Assembly: GCA_024279135.1 (NCBI GenBank)
Contig: JAJRRU010000039.1
Span: 124,001-188,000 of the forward strand
Length of the DNA: 64,000 bases
Direction: 5' to 3'
Origin: Alphaproteobacteria bacterium
GTDB taxonomy: Bacteria > Pseudomonadota > Alphaproteobacteria > Rhodospirillales > Casp-alpha2
Made by a program: the position numbers and the translations under genes. Positions 16,127-25,034 of this stretch are shown here, one piece after another (within the stretch, counting starts at the first letter, position 1; every line of letters begins with the position of its first letter). The notes beneath the pieces were generated by a model. It was not told the origin of the DNA and did no database searches. It saw nothing but the letters and a program-made list of their open reading frames with translations.

Positions 16127-16533
16127 ATGATTGGACCATTGCCGATTAAAAATATTCTGACTCTTGGAATAACTGCTGTCGTTCTCGTTGCCTGTGTCGG
16201 ATTAAATACCCCCCAGTCCCAGTACCTTCTCGGTGCTGCCTACGCAGCGGTAAGAGGCCTGGCGACCGATCATTCCAAAGCCGTTGGTCTGTTCCTCAGT
16301 GCGGCGTCAATCTGACAACCCGCCATACGACGACCCACCGACGTTGCGCTACATACAAGACGTTACGCTACATACAAAGAGGGCTCATCAAGCTCGGATT
16401 TCTGAACGATAAAGATGACGGGCTGACTGGACCAAAAACCAACGCCGCCATCTTTATGATTTTTTGCATAGGCAACTTTGGACACGACACCGCCATCAAG
16501 AAAATCAAGTGCCAAAGGCATGACAACCAGTGA
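16127..16533 (+). pseudogene. Decayed lipoprotein gene: Sel1-like repeat plus peptidoglycan-binding remnant
   Basis: A short frame (16127-16315, or from an earlier ATG at 16100) encodes a lipoprotein signal with lipobox LVAC and then one Sel1-like repeat (QYLLGAAYAAVRGLATDHSK). It stops at 16313. About 40 bp later, in another frame, the sequence reads YIQRGLIKLGFLNDKDDGL and GPKTNAAI, a peptidoglycan-binding domain 1 core, ending at 16531-16533. In between is a 19-20-bp tandem duplication (16341-16359 and 16360-16379). The simplest reading is a Sel1/PG-binding lipoprotein gene that lost its middle repeats and frame. A functional 63-residue lipopeptide cannot be excluded. Confidence 0.55.
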
Positions 16534-16882
16534 TGGTGGTCGCACACAATACCACAAACAGCTTGCCAGTCCTGGTACGGGCAATTGGGGTATTCATAAT
16601 AATAATGTCTCCTGCATCACGAAGGTTAGAAATACTATCACAAAAACACCCTACTGTTGAATCTTGTCTGTGATTTTCATCACTCCGCAAGAAACAAACT
16701 GAAATTTATATAGAAAAACTAGTCCCGTCACATTTTACAAAAAAGATTACATTAATAATATAAATAATTATTTTTTGGCCTAGTCCGCAAGAATGTGCTT
16801 ATATTCTTTTGCAGATTTTGATATTGAAATTAAGATCTGAAAACAAATATAAAGTTAGTGTTAAATTTTAAGGGAGAGAATT
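16534..16882. other. Non-coding AT-rich gap before the TAXI-TRAP operon
   Basis: I see no credible gene here. The first 100 bp still have moderate GC and may be further decayed sequence. From about 16700 it is strongly AT-rich and should contain the promoter of the transporter operon, but no clear -35/-10 pair stands out. Confidence 0.5.
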
Positions 16883-17866
16883 GTGAACATTAAATCATTT
16901 TCTAAGCTAGCGGGCATGACTGCTGCTGTGATTATGGGTGCATCTTTTGCAACCATGGACAGTCAGGCTGCTGAGCAACAGTTTATTTCCATCGGTACTG
17001 GTGGTGTGACTGGGGTGTATTATCCGACCGGTGGTGCGATCTGCCGCCTGGTTAATAAAACCCGCAAAGAAACCGGCATTCGTTGCTCTGCTGAGTCTAC
17101 CGGTGGTTCCATTTACAACATCAACACAATTCGCGCAGGCGAACTTGAATTTGGTGTTGCCCAATCTGACTGGCAGTTCCATGCCTACAATGGTACATCC
17201 AAATTCAAGGATCAGGGCAAGTTTTCCAAGCTGCGGGCCGTATTTTCCGTCCACGCCGAGCCCGTTACCATTATTGCCAGTGACCGCTCCGGCATCAAAA
17301 ACATCACCGATCTCAAGGGCACACGCATGAACATCGGCAACGCCGGTTCGGGCACCCGTGGCACCTGGGAAGTCATCGAAGAAGCTTTGGGCTGGAAACG
17401 CTCCGATCTGAAACTGGCCGCTGAAATGAAATCGGCAGAAACCGGTCAGGCCGTCTGTGATGGCAAAATCGATGCCTACTTCTGGCTCGTTGGTCATCCT
17501 TCAGCCCTGACTCAGGAATCTCTGGCATCTTGTGACGCCCACCTGGTGAATGCCACAGGTTCGGCAATTGACAAACTCGTTGCCGACAATCCCTATTACC
17601 GTGTCGCGACTATTCCTGCCGGTATGTACAACAACGACAAAGACGTCATGACATTTGGCGTCGGTGCAACCTTCGTCAGCAGCTCTGATGTTCCCGACAA
17701 GGTTGTTTATACCGTGGTTAAAGCTGTGTTTGATAATTTCGATGCTTTCAAAAAGCTTCATCCCGCATTTGCCAATCTCACAGAAAAGCAGATGATTACA
17801 GATAGTCTGTCCGCTCCATTGCATGATGGTGCCGTAAAATACTACAAAGAACGCGGCTGGATGTAA
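16883..17866 (+). CDS. TAXI-family TRAP transporter solute-binding protein
   Basis: 327 residues. A signal peptide (about 1-29, ending DSQA-AEQQ) is followed by the TAXI signature GTGGVTGVYYPTGGAICRLV and STGGSIYNINTIRAGELEFG, with GNAGSGTRGTWEV in the middle. TAXI proteins are periplasmic receptors for a fused TRAP membrane unit, and most have unknown ligands. GTG at 16883 follows AGGGAGAG at good spacing. A strong terminator-like hairpin follows the gene and separates it from the membrane component, which would keep the receptor in excess. The operon neighbours point to a sulfur-containing amino-acid-like ligand, which is inference. Confidence 0.94.
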   Translation: MNIKSFSKLAGMTAAVIMGASFATMDSQAAEQQFISIGTGGVTGVYYPTGGAICRLVNKTRKETGIRCSAESTGGSIYNINTIRAGELEFGVAQSDWQFHAYNGTSKFKDQGKFSKLRAVFSVHAEPVTIIASDRSGIKNITDLKGTRMNIGNAGSGTRGTWEVIEEALGWKRSDLKLAAEMKSAETGQAVCDGKIDAYFWLVGHPSALTQESLASCDAHLVNATGSAIDKLVADNPYYRVATIPAGMYNNDKDVMTFGVGATFVSSSDVPDKVVYTVVKAVFDNFDAFKKLHPAFANLTEKQMITDSLSAPLHDGAVKYYKERGWM

Positions 17867-17878
17867 GATAAAAATCGA

Positions 17879-17916
17879 GGCAGGGTGTTTGTGAAAACAC
17901 CCTGCCTTATTTTTTA
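17879..17916 (+). terminator. Rho-independent terminator or attenuator after TAXI receptor gene
   Basis: A perfect 12-bp stem GGCAGGGTGTTT / AAACACCCTGCC (17879-17890 and 17895-17906) with a GTGA loop is followed by TTATTTTTT. It lies between the receptor and the TRAP membrane gene, 13 bp after the stop codon, so it probably lets only part of the transcription continue. Confidence 0.85.
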
Positions 17917-18003
17917 TCTAAATTTAAATTCAAAAAAATCAAAAAATAATAATGGGATATAGTGTCACAGCCTGAACAAGGCTGAAAGCAGGAGGGAATT
18001 ATC

Positions 18004-20631
18004 GTGAGCACGGAATCTACAGCCAAAAAAGTCCAGGAAATGGTCGACAATATTGACTCCGGAGGACGCACGCCCAAAGGGTGGCAAGGCCGTATGATCC
18101 TGACGACCGCCTTTACCTGGGCTTTGTTTCAGCTATACATAGCCTCCAATCTTCCGTTTATTCTGACGGAATATATTGGCATAAATGTGATTGTAACACT
18201 TTCGGCTGCCCGTCTCATTCACCTGGCATTTGCTTTATTCCTCGCCGCGATGGCATTCCCGCTGACCAAGAACTGCCCGAAGGATCATATCCCGTGGTAT
18301 GACTGGGGGCTCGGCCTGCTTGGCGTGGCGTCGTGTCTTTATATTGTTATCCTGCGCAATGAAATTGCCGAACGGGCCGGTCTGCCAACCACTGGCGACC
18401 TGATCACGGCAACCATCGGTATGGTCGTTCTTGGTACAGCCGTATACCGCGCGCTCGGTCTGCCACTGGTCATCGTTGCCAGCGTCTTTGTGATGTACGT
18501 ATTTTTCGGTCACTCAAATTACCTGCCGGACGCCGTTATGTGGAAAGGCGCATCTTACGGCAAGGCCATGTGGCATTTCTGGATGCAGGAAGAAGGCGTC
18601 TTCGGGGTCGCACTGCGTGTCTCTACCGGCCTGATATTCCTGTTCGTTCTGTTTGGCTCCGTGCTCGAAAAAGCCGGTGCCGGTAATTTCTTTATCAAGA
18701 TAGCCTTTGCCCTGTTGGGTCACTTCCGGGGTGGACCTGCCAAGGCGGCAGTCATCGCATCGGCCCTGAGCGGCCTCTATTCAGGCTCATCCATTGCCAA
18801 CACGGTGACCACCGGTACGTTTACGATTCCGCTGATGAAAAAAACCGAGTTCTCAGCCGAAAAAGCCGGAGCCATTGAAGTCGCGTCTTCCACAAACGGG
18901 CAATTAACCCCGCCCGTCATGGGTGCAGCGGCCTTCCTGATCGCCGAGTTCACCGGTATCGCCTATACGGATATTATCATCCACGCGCTGGTTCCAGCCC
19001 TGGTATCTTATATTGCCCTGTTCTACATCGTGCACCTTGAAGCCCTGAAAATGGACCTTAAAGGGTTGAAAAAACCCACCTCCACCATGACATTTGCCAC
19101 CAAGGTAATTTCTTTCCTTGGCGGATTTATCGGCATTGCCCTCATCGGCGCGTTTGTCTATTACGGCATGGGCTGGATCAAGGATGTGGCTTACGAAGCG
19201 GCTTTCCCCATCGTCGTCGTTGGCTGTACGCTGGCGTACCTCTTTCTGGCCCGTATTGCAGCCAGACACCCGGACCTTGTCATCGATGATCCCGATGCCC
19301 CGGTTATGGAATTGCCCAGAGCCGGGGAAACGGCCATTACGGGTCTCTATTACATTCTGCCCATCGTTATCCTGATCTGGAGCATTATGATCGAGCGCCT
19401 GTCGCCAGGACTGGCGGCGTTTTGGGCAACCATAGCCATGATGATTGTTGCCATCACCCAACACCCCCTGAAAGCCTATTTCCGGGGTGAAACGAACTGG
19501 AGTGCCGGTTTTTCACGTGGCCTTCGTGAATGCAAGGAAGGCATGATTGCCGGTTCACGCAACATGATCGGCATCGGTGTGGCGACGGGTGTGGCGGGCA
19601 TTATTGTCGGTACAGTCTCACTGACCGGCGCCCATCAGATTGTCGGTGAATTCATCGAATTCCTGTCCGGTGGCAACCTGATGGTCATGCTTGTGCTCGT
19701 TGCACTCATGAGTCTGGTGCTGGGCATGGGGCTTCCGACAACGGCAAACTACATCGTTGTTTCTTCCTTGATGGCACCGGTTATTCTGGCCCTGAGCGCC
19801 AAAAGTGGGCTGATTATTCCGCTGATTGCGGTTCACCTGTTTGTGTTCTATTTCGGTATTCTGGCCGACGACACACCACCCGTGGGCCTGGCGGCATTTG
19901 CCGCGGCGGCCATATCCGGCGGCGATCCCATCAAAACCGGTATTCAGGGTTTCATGTACGATATCAGGACAGCCCTGTTGCCGTTCCTGTTCATCTTCAA
20001 TACGGACCTGCTGTTGATCGAGGTCTCGCCCCTGAAGGGTATATTCGTGTTCTTCACGGCCGTGCTCGCCATGTTATTATTCGCTTCGGCGACACAAGGT
20101 TATATGTTTGTGAAGAACAGGCTTTGGGAATCGGCCCTGTTATTGTTGATCGCCTTTACCATGTTCAGGCCGGGATATTGGCTCGACAAGGTTTCTCCAC
20201 CTTATAATGCAATAGACCCGACGAAGGTCTATGAGTTCATCGATACAGTACCGGCGGGTGACACCATGACCATTGTGGTCAGCGGCCCGGATTTCGATAC
20301 CAGCGAGATGACCTCCACAACCCTGCTCATTCCCCTGTCTCGCCCCGGTGACGCAGCAGAACGTCTACGTTCTGCCGGGTTGACGGTTATCGTCGATGGC
20401 GGTGTAACGATCGTCGACGAACCCATGCAGAGCTCACCATTCTTCAAAAACATTGGCTCTTTGTTTGATTTTTATGCTGATACACCGGTGACCATTTCAC
20501 AAGTCAATGAAAAGGCCGACCGTATGCCGAAAGAACTGTTCTACATTCCGGCGCTGCTCGTGCTCGGGCTGGTCGTCGTGGGACAGCGCAGACGCTTGCG
20601 GATCGAAGACGCTGCCAAGGCGGCGGCATAA
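18004..20631 (+). CDS. TRAP transporter, fused 4TM/12TM membrane protein (TAXI type)
   Basis: 875 residues with the small (DctQ-like, about 1-170) and large (DctM-like, about 200-680) TRAP subunits in one chain, then two more hydrophobic stretches and a C-terminal soluble segment like DUF3394 (about 690-860). Typical blocks are LSGLYSGSSIANTVTTG, EVASSTNGQLTPPVMG, LGMGLPTTANYIVVSS and ILADDTPPVGLAAFAAAA. It uses a cation gradient to import the solute carried by the TAXI protein upstream. The start is a GTG preceded by CAGGAGGG. The gene is followed 57 bp later by the PLP lyase gene, implying that the lyase acts on the imported compound. Confidence 0.94.
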   Translation: MSTESTAKKVQEMVDNIDSGGRTPKGWQGRMILTTAFTWALFQLYIASNLPFILTEYIGINVIVTLSAARLIHLAFALFLAAMAFPLTKNCPKDHIPWYDWGLGLLGVASCLYIVILRNEIAERAGLPTTGDLITATIGMVVLGTAVYRALGLPLVIVASVFVMYVFFGHSNYLPDAVMWKGASYGKAMWHFWMQEEGVFGVALRVSTGLIFLFVLFGSVLEKAGAGNFFIKIAFALLGHFRGGPAKAAVIASALSGLYSGSSIANTVTTGTFTIPLMKKTEFSAEKAGAIEVASSTNGQLTPPVMGAAAFLIAEFTGIAYTDIIIHALVPALVSYIALFYIVHLEALKMDLKGLKKPTSTMTFATKVISFLGGFIGIALIGAFVYYGMGWIKDVAYEAAFPIVVVGCTLAYLFLARIAARHPDLVIDDPDAPVMELPRAGETAITGLYYILPIVILIWSIMIERLSPGLAAFWATIAMMIVAITQHPLKAYFRGETNWSAGFSRGLRECKEGMIAGSRNMIGIGVATGVAGIIVGTVSLTGAHQIVGEFIEFLSGGNLMVMLVLVALMSLVLGMGLPTTANYIVVSSLMAPVILALSAKSGLIIPLIAVHLFVFYFGILADDTPPVGLAAFAAAAISGGDPIKTGIQGFMYDIRTALLPFLFIFNTDLLLIEVSPLKGIFVFFTAVLAMLLFASATQGYMFVKNRLWESALLLLIAFTMFRPGYWLDKVSPPYNAIDPTKVYEFIDTVPAGDTMTIVVSGPDFDTSEMTSTTLLIPLSRPGDAAERLRSAGLTVIVDGGVTIVDEPMQSSPFFKNIGSLFDFYADTPVTISQVNEKADRMPKELFYIPALLVLGLVVVGQRRRLRIEDAAKAAA

Positions 20632-20688
20632 CAAGGCAAAACTGACCATGCTATCAACTGAATTACGGATAAGGGTGTGTAAACGACT

Positions 20689-21738
20689 ATGCTGATTGGA
20701 AAACTGGATGATCTTCCGCGTTCTATATTAGCGCACACCCCCACCCCGGTTGATGAAATGCCAAATCTGGCCAAATTTGTCGAAGCCGAGCGTGCCTCGG
20801 GCGCGTGCCGCCTCTATGCCAAGCGCGATGATTGCACCGGGCTTGGTATGGGCGGCAACAAAATCCGCCAGCTTGAATTCTATATAGGTGAAGCAGTCGC
20901 CAGAGATGCCGATACCATCCTGATCACCGGGGCCGTTCAGTCAAATTTTGTCCGCTCGGCAGCCGCCGCAGCCCGCAAGGCAGGCATGGATTGTCATATC
21001 CAGCTGGAAGAACGTGTCGCCAACCCATCGTCGCAATACCGGCGTTCGGGAAATGTATTGCTCGACAGAATACTGGGGGCAACCCTGCATTCCTTCCCGG
21101 AAGGCGAAAACGAAGCCGGGGCTGATCGTGCCCTGGAAGATATTGCCGGAGGCTTGCGCGCCAAAGGAAGAACCCCTTATATCATTCACCTGGGTCCTGG
21201 TCATCCACCGCTTGGCGCTTTGGGGTATGTTGTTGCGGCGCGTGAAATCTTCGGCCAGATCAATGAAACTGATCTGAATATCCATGAAATCGTTGTTGCC
21301 TCGGGCAGTGGTGCGACACATGCTGGCCTGCTCTTCGGTCTGCGCGCACTGGGTTGTGATATCCCTGTAAAAGGCATCTGTGTGCGCCGCGCAAAAGATC
21401 AGCAAACCCCGCGTATCATTAACCGGTGTCAGGAAGTTGCCGACATGCTGGACATGGACAACCCGGTGAGAAACGAAGATATCGAGATCAACGATGACGT
21501 GCTTGCGCCGGGATACGGCAAGATCAATGATGCTGTTTTGCACGCTATCAAGGCGGCAGCTCACTGCGAAGGCATTATCCTGGACCCTGTTTACACCGGA
21601 CGCACCATGGCCGGATTTCTGTCCCGTGCTCGTCAGGCTAAAGCCGGACAGAACCTGATGTTCATTCATACCGGCGGACAACCGGCAGTATTCGGATATG
21701 AGGACGTCCTGGGGCCTATGTTAAGCAGTTCTCTATAA
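20689..21738 (+). CDS. PLP-dependent lyase of the D-cysteine desulfhydrase / L-cysteate sulfo-lyase (CuyA) family
   Basis: 349 residues, tryptophan-synthase-beta fold, related to ACC deaminase. The PLP lysine is Lys58 in GMGGNKIRQLEF, the conserved loop is GAVQSNFVRSAAAAARKAG, and a late TGGQPAVFGY loop binds phosphate. The family includes D-cysteine desulfhydrase, which forms pyruvate, ammonia and sulfide, and CuyA, which cleaves L-cysteate to pyruvate, ammonia and sulfite. The next gene encodes a TauE/SafE-type exporter, and known cuyA genes sit with such sulfite exporters, so I favour cysteate sulfo-lyase. The sequence alone does not prove the substrate. It is cotranscribed with the TAXI-TRAP importer. 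Confidence 0.85.
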   Translation: MLIGKLDDLPRSILAHTPTPVDEMPNLAKFVEAERASGACRLYAKRDDCTGLGMGGNKIRQLEFYIGEAVARDADTILITGAVQSNFVRSAAAAARKAGMDCHIQLEERVANPSSQYRRSGNVLLDRILGATLHSFPEGENEAGADRALEDIAGGLRAKGRTPYIIHLGPGHPPLGALGYVVAAREIFGQINETDLNIHEIVVASGSGATHAGLLFGLRALGCDIPVKGICVRRAKDQQTPRIINRCQEVADMLDMDNPVRNEDIEINDDVLAPGYGKINDAVLHAIKAAAHCEGIILDPVYTGRTMAGFLSRARQAKAGQNLMFIHTGGQPAVFGYEDVLGPMLSSSL

Positions 21739-21743
21739 AAAAA

Positions 21744-22487
21744 ATGGTAACGATCGCGAGCGACCCCACGCTATATCTGGTTTTATTGATTGCCGGGGCT
21801 TTCGCCGCCGCATTTGTCATAGGAGCCGTGGGGTTTGCCGACGCATTGATTTTAAACGCTGTCTGGCTGCATATTATGGACCCCGCCGCCGCCATTCCGC
21901 TGGTGGTGGCCTGTGGCCTCATGATGCATGTAACGCCGCTCTATAAACTGCGCAAAACCCTGGATTTCTCCAGATTAATGCCTTTCATATGGGGCGGCAT
22001 CGTTGGTGTCCCCATGGGGGTCTGGATATTGGGTTATATAGAGCCAGGCATATTCCGCAGTGTTATTGGCGGCTTGCTTGTTGGATATGGCCTGTGGATG
22101 TTGCTCCGCCCCCATACGACCGTGGGCCAGGTCGGTGGTCGAAAACTTGATGGACTGGTTGGGCTTGGCGGTGGTGTCATGGGCGGGTTCGCCGGACTGT
22201 CCGGCCTGCTGCCGACCTTGTGGAGTGGTATTCGCGGCTGGCCGCGTAACACCCAGCGCGGCACCTACCAGCCCTTCGTTCTGGTCATGCATGGTTTGGG
22301 CATTGCCGTGTTCGCCCTCAACGGCATGATAACGGAACGAACAATATATGACTTCCTGTGGTGCCTGCCAGCGGTTATAATTGGCTCACGTCTGGGCGTC
22401 CAGGTTTACCCTTACCTGAACGATGCCCTGTTCAAGCGGATCATTCTCGGGCTTATATTGCTATCGGGCATTACGCTGCTGATTTAG
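21744..22487 (+). CDS. TSUP (TauE/SafE) family membrane exporter
   Basis: 247 residues, about eight hydrophobic helices, with the two-repeat TauE/SafE layout (GAFAAAFVIGAVGFADALIL at the front, GGGVMGGFAGLSGLLPTLW in the second repeat). The family moves sulfite, sulfoacetate and other anions across the inner membrane. It begins six bases after the lyase stop with only an A-rich leader, so translation is probably coupled. Sulfite export would match desulfonation of a sulfonate by the upstream lyase; this is inferred from context. Confidence 0.88.
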   Translation: MVTIASDPTLYLVLLIAGAFAAAFVIGAVGFADALILNAVWLHIMDPAAAIPLVVACGLMMHVTPLYKLRKTLDFSRLMPFIWGGIVGVPMGVWILGYIEPGIFRSVIGGLLVGYGLWMLLRPHTTVGQVGGRKLDGLVGLGGGVMGGFAGLSGLLPTLWSGIRGWPRNTQRGTYQPFVLVMHGLGIAVFALNGMITERTIYDFLWCLPAVIIGSRLGVQVYPYLNDALFKRIILGLILLSGITLLI

Positions 22488-22500
22488 GATAAGACGTTCC

Positions 22501-23382
22501 ATGCCATTGAATTATGACATGCCGCTGTACCGGCCACCAAGCGAGGGCAACAACCTGATCATTCAGGCAACGCTGGGCTGTTCGGCCAACACCTGTACCT
22601 TTTGTTCCATGTATAAGAGTAAATCCTACAGGGCGCGCCCACTGGATCAGGTATTTGCCGATATTGAAACCGCCGCCAGGGCCTGGCCCCAGGCCCACCG
22701 GATTTTTCTGGCCGATGGTGACGCGCTGACCCTGCCCATGGAAAGCCTGCGGGCCATTCTCGGAAAACTGGCGGCAACTTTCCCCAACCTAAGCCGGGTG
22801 TCGGCCTATGCCACACCGAAAAATCTGATAGATAAAAGCTGTGAGGAATTGAGGGAACTGAAAGAAAACAAACTTTCCCTGGTCTATCTTGGTGTGGAGT
22901 CGGGATCAAACACGGTCCTTAAACGTACCATCAAGGGTGCCAGCCAGAAAACCCTGACCATGGCCCTGTCAAACGCGACCCGGGCCGGATTGAAGGTTTC
23001 CGCTACGGTCATTCTGGGGCTTGCGGGAAAACATGGCTGGGAAGACCATATTACGGCCACAGCCGCCTTGATAAACCAGGCCCCGCCCACATACCTGTCG
23101 ACCTTGCAGCTTAATCTGGAACAAGGCACCTATGACGAGTTCATGGACCGTCAGGAACCTGATTTCACCTTTCAGGATGACCTGGGTATTCTGGATGAAC
23201 AGGAACGCCTGATCAGCCTGTTGGCTCCGCCCCGCCCAGTGATTTTCAGGTCCAACCACGCCTCAAACTGTCTGGCACTGGCGGGCAACCTGCCGCGTGA
23301 TATGGATAAATTATTAGCCCAGATTGCACACGCCAAACAACAAGGCGATCTGTTGCGACCACATTACCTGCGCGGATTATAA
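22501..23382 (+). CDS. Radical SAM protein of unknown function
   Basis: 293 residues with a C-x4-C-x2-C cluster, GCSANTCTFCSMYK (about residues 24-37), which binds the 4Fe-4S cluster that splits S-adenosylmethionine. Further blocks, FLADGDALTLP and LVYLGVESGSNTVLKR, match the Elp3/MiaB-like radical SAM barrel, and VILGLAGKHGWEDH is in the usual place. There is no obvious second cofactor domain. TAGGATAAG precedes the ATG. It is 13 bp after the TSUP exporter gene in the same operon, so it may act on the imported compound, yet no substrate can be named. I do not recognise a characterised orthologue. Confidence 0.9.
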   Translation: MPLNYDMPLYRPPSEGNNLIIQATLGCSANTCTFCSMYKSKSYRARPLDQVFADIETAARAWPQAHRIFLADGDALTLPMESLRAILGKLAATFPNLSRVSAYATPKNLIDKSCEELRELKENKLSLVYLGVESGSNTVLKRTIKGASQKTLTMALSNATRAGLKVSATVILGLAGKHGWEDHITATAALINQAPPTYLSTLQLNLEQGTYDEFMDRQEPDFTFQDDLGILDEQERLISLLAPPRPVIFRSNHASNCLALAGNLPRDMDKLLAQIAHAKQQGDLLRPHYLRGL

Positions 23383-23386
23383 ACGC

Positions 23387-24334
23387 TTACCGGGGAGCAT
23401 TGCGCAGGGTAGCGAACATCAAAGCACCGATCACCACGACCATGCCGATATATTGAACGGGCTCAAGAAATTCAGCGAACAATATCATCGCCAACAAGGT
23501 GACGACCAACGGTTCCAGATTAGACAGGGTCGAGGCAGTAACCGGGTTTGTCAGCTTAACCGCAAAGACCAGCATGATGGTCCCAAAGCCATAAAAAACC
23601 CCGGATATACCCGCGGCCAGCCAGCCTGTTGAATCAACGGGGAACATGAACTCGCCGAACAACCAGGCCGCCGCAAGCAAGACAATGACATTAAGCGAAT
23701 TGACATAAACGGTCAGAACCAATCCGTTGGTTTCAGCCATAATCTTCGGCAACTTCAGCATATACAAGGCCACCCCCAAAGCCGCGACGATCCCGGCTGC
23801 AAGACCTTGCCATTGCAGGTCATTCAAAGAGGGCGCCAGGACAATACCAAGGCCCACAAAAGCAGTCAGGCAAATCATTGTACGCCGAATACCGGGGAAC
23901 CGGCGCTCACTAAACGAACCGATGATGAGAATAATCAACGGGAACAGATAAAACGTCAGCGATGCTATACTGGCCGGCACATATTTCATGGCCGTGGGAT
24001 AGCCAAAGGCAATCATTAAAAACAGCAAGGTTACCGGCAGAACCTCGCTGCGAACCGAGCGGGGCAAACGCCACAGGGTGCCTAAATAAATAGCCATGCT
24101 GCCGGAAATAATTACCGACGAGATAGCCCGCACGACGGCAAATGTTGTGGGCGACATGCCATGCTCATAGGTTATCTTGGCCGGGATAATGCTGAAAGCG
24201 AAGAATGTTGCAGCCATCAAACACAAAAGTATCCCCAGCTTGCTGATACCCCCCAGACCGCCGGGATGTTCAACAGAACCGGAAACCGTTGATACCTCAG
24301 CCGACCGATCCTGCTCCAACCTTTCGTCCATCAT
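23387..24334 (-). CDS. DMT superfamily (EamA) permease
   Basis: About 315 residues and ten predicted membrane helices in two EamA halves (ILLCLMAATFFAFSIIPAKI early; GISGVFYGFGTIMLVFAVKL and LSNLEPLVVTLLAMILFAE late). Such proteins export or exchange amino acids, nucleotides or other metabolites; the substrate here is unknown. The start at 24334 (MMDERLEQ) is chosen because an upstream extension would run into the rhodanese gene. It is 31 bp after that gene on the same strand, and convergent with the radical SAM gene. Confidence 0.88.
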   Translation of the reverse strand: MMDERLEQDRSAEVSTVSGSVEHPGGLGGISKLGILLCLMAATFFAFSIIPAKITYEHGMSPTTFAVVRAISSVIISGSMAIYLGTLWRLPRSVRSEVLPVTLLFLMIAFGYPTAMKYVPASIASLTFYLFPLIILIIGSFSERRFPGIRRTMICLTAFVGLGIVLAPSLNDLQWQGLAAGIVAALGVALYMLKLPKIMAETNGLVLTVYVNSLNVIVLLAAAWLFGEFMFPVDSTGWLAAGISGVFYGFGTIMLVFAVKLTNPVTASTLSNLEPLVVTLLAMILFAEFLEPVQYIGMVVVIGALMFATLRNAPR

Positions 24335-24365
24335 GGCCCCCAAAAAGTCATGCCCTTTTAGTAAC

Positions 24366-24818
24366 TTATTTGCTGACAGGATACCCGGCAGCAATCCAGC
24401 CCATAATCCCGCCGACCACATTATAGATACCGCTATAACCATCTTGCTGGGACAGCAGGCTGGCAATTCGCGAAGAACGTGCTCCGGAACGACAGATTAG
24501 AACCACACGCTGATCAGGCTTAATTTTTTCATGAAAGGTCTGGCGGAAATTATCAACCAGTTTGCCACGGGCATCAAACGCCGTCAGCTTGATGCTGCCG
24601 TCAATCACGCCTGTCGCGTCCCATTCATCCTGACGTCTGAGGTCAACAATCGTGACACCTTCGCCATATAGTTTTTTAAGATCGCTCGCCGATATATTCG
24701 TTATCTTCTGGGCTGTTTGAGCATAAGCCACACCAGCGGATGACGCCACGAATGCCATACTGGTCCAACCGAACAGAACCACCAAAAAACTTGCAATAAA
24801 AACTGATTTATACGTCAT
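24366..24818 (-). CDS. Exported rhodanese-domain protein
   Basis: About 150 residues: a signal peptide or membrane anchor (hydrophobic FIASFLVVLFGWTSMAFVASS, cleaved near AYA-QTAQ) and one rhodanese domain. The active-site loop is CRSGARS, with the catalytic cysteine in VVLICRSGARSSR and the CH2A motif DLRRQDEWDATG. It probably handles persulfide or thiosulfate sulfur in the periplasm. The ATG at 24818 has GAGTGG upstream; an ATG at 24836 is an alternative. Its partner is unclear, although the nearby lyase and exporter genes also handle sulfur. Confidence 0.86.
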   Translation of the reverse strand: MTYKSVFIASFLVVLFGWTSMAFVASSAGVAYAQTAQKITNISASDLKKLYGEGVTIVDLRRQDEWDATGVIDGSIKLTAFDARGKLVDNFRQTFHEKIKPDQRVVLICRSGARSSRIASLLSQQDGYSGIYNVVGGIMGWIAAGYPVSK

Positions 24819-25034
24819 CAAGAACCACTCAATCATCTGTTATATGTCATACTGTTGATCCTGTAAGGTGGCTATTTCTAGCCCATAAATCAACCGAAAT
24901 CTCACACCATATCATAGTCCTGTACCATCACATTTCCGCGATAAAAAAACTTAATAATTGCCTTGTGTCCGGGAACCATACGACGATACTTTCAGAACCG
25001 TCACACTTTACCCCTAATTGACAGGAGCTTTTCG

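Noticed and set aside
16363-16584. Small minus-strand frame over the decayed lipoprotein gene
   Set aside because: The opposite strand shows a peptidoglycan-binding core; the minus frame has no features and no ribosome-binding site.
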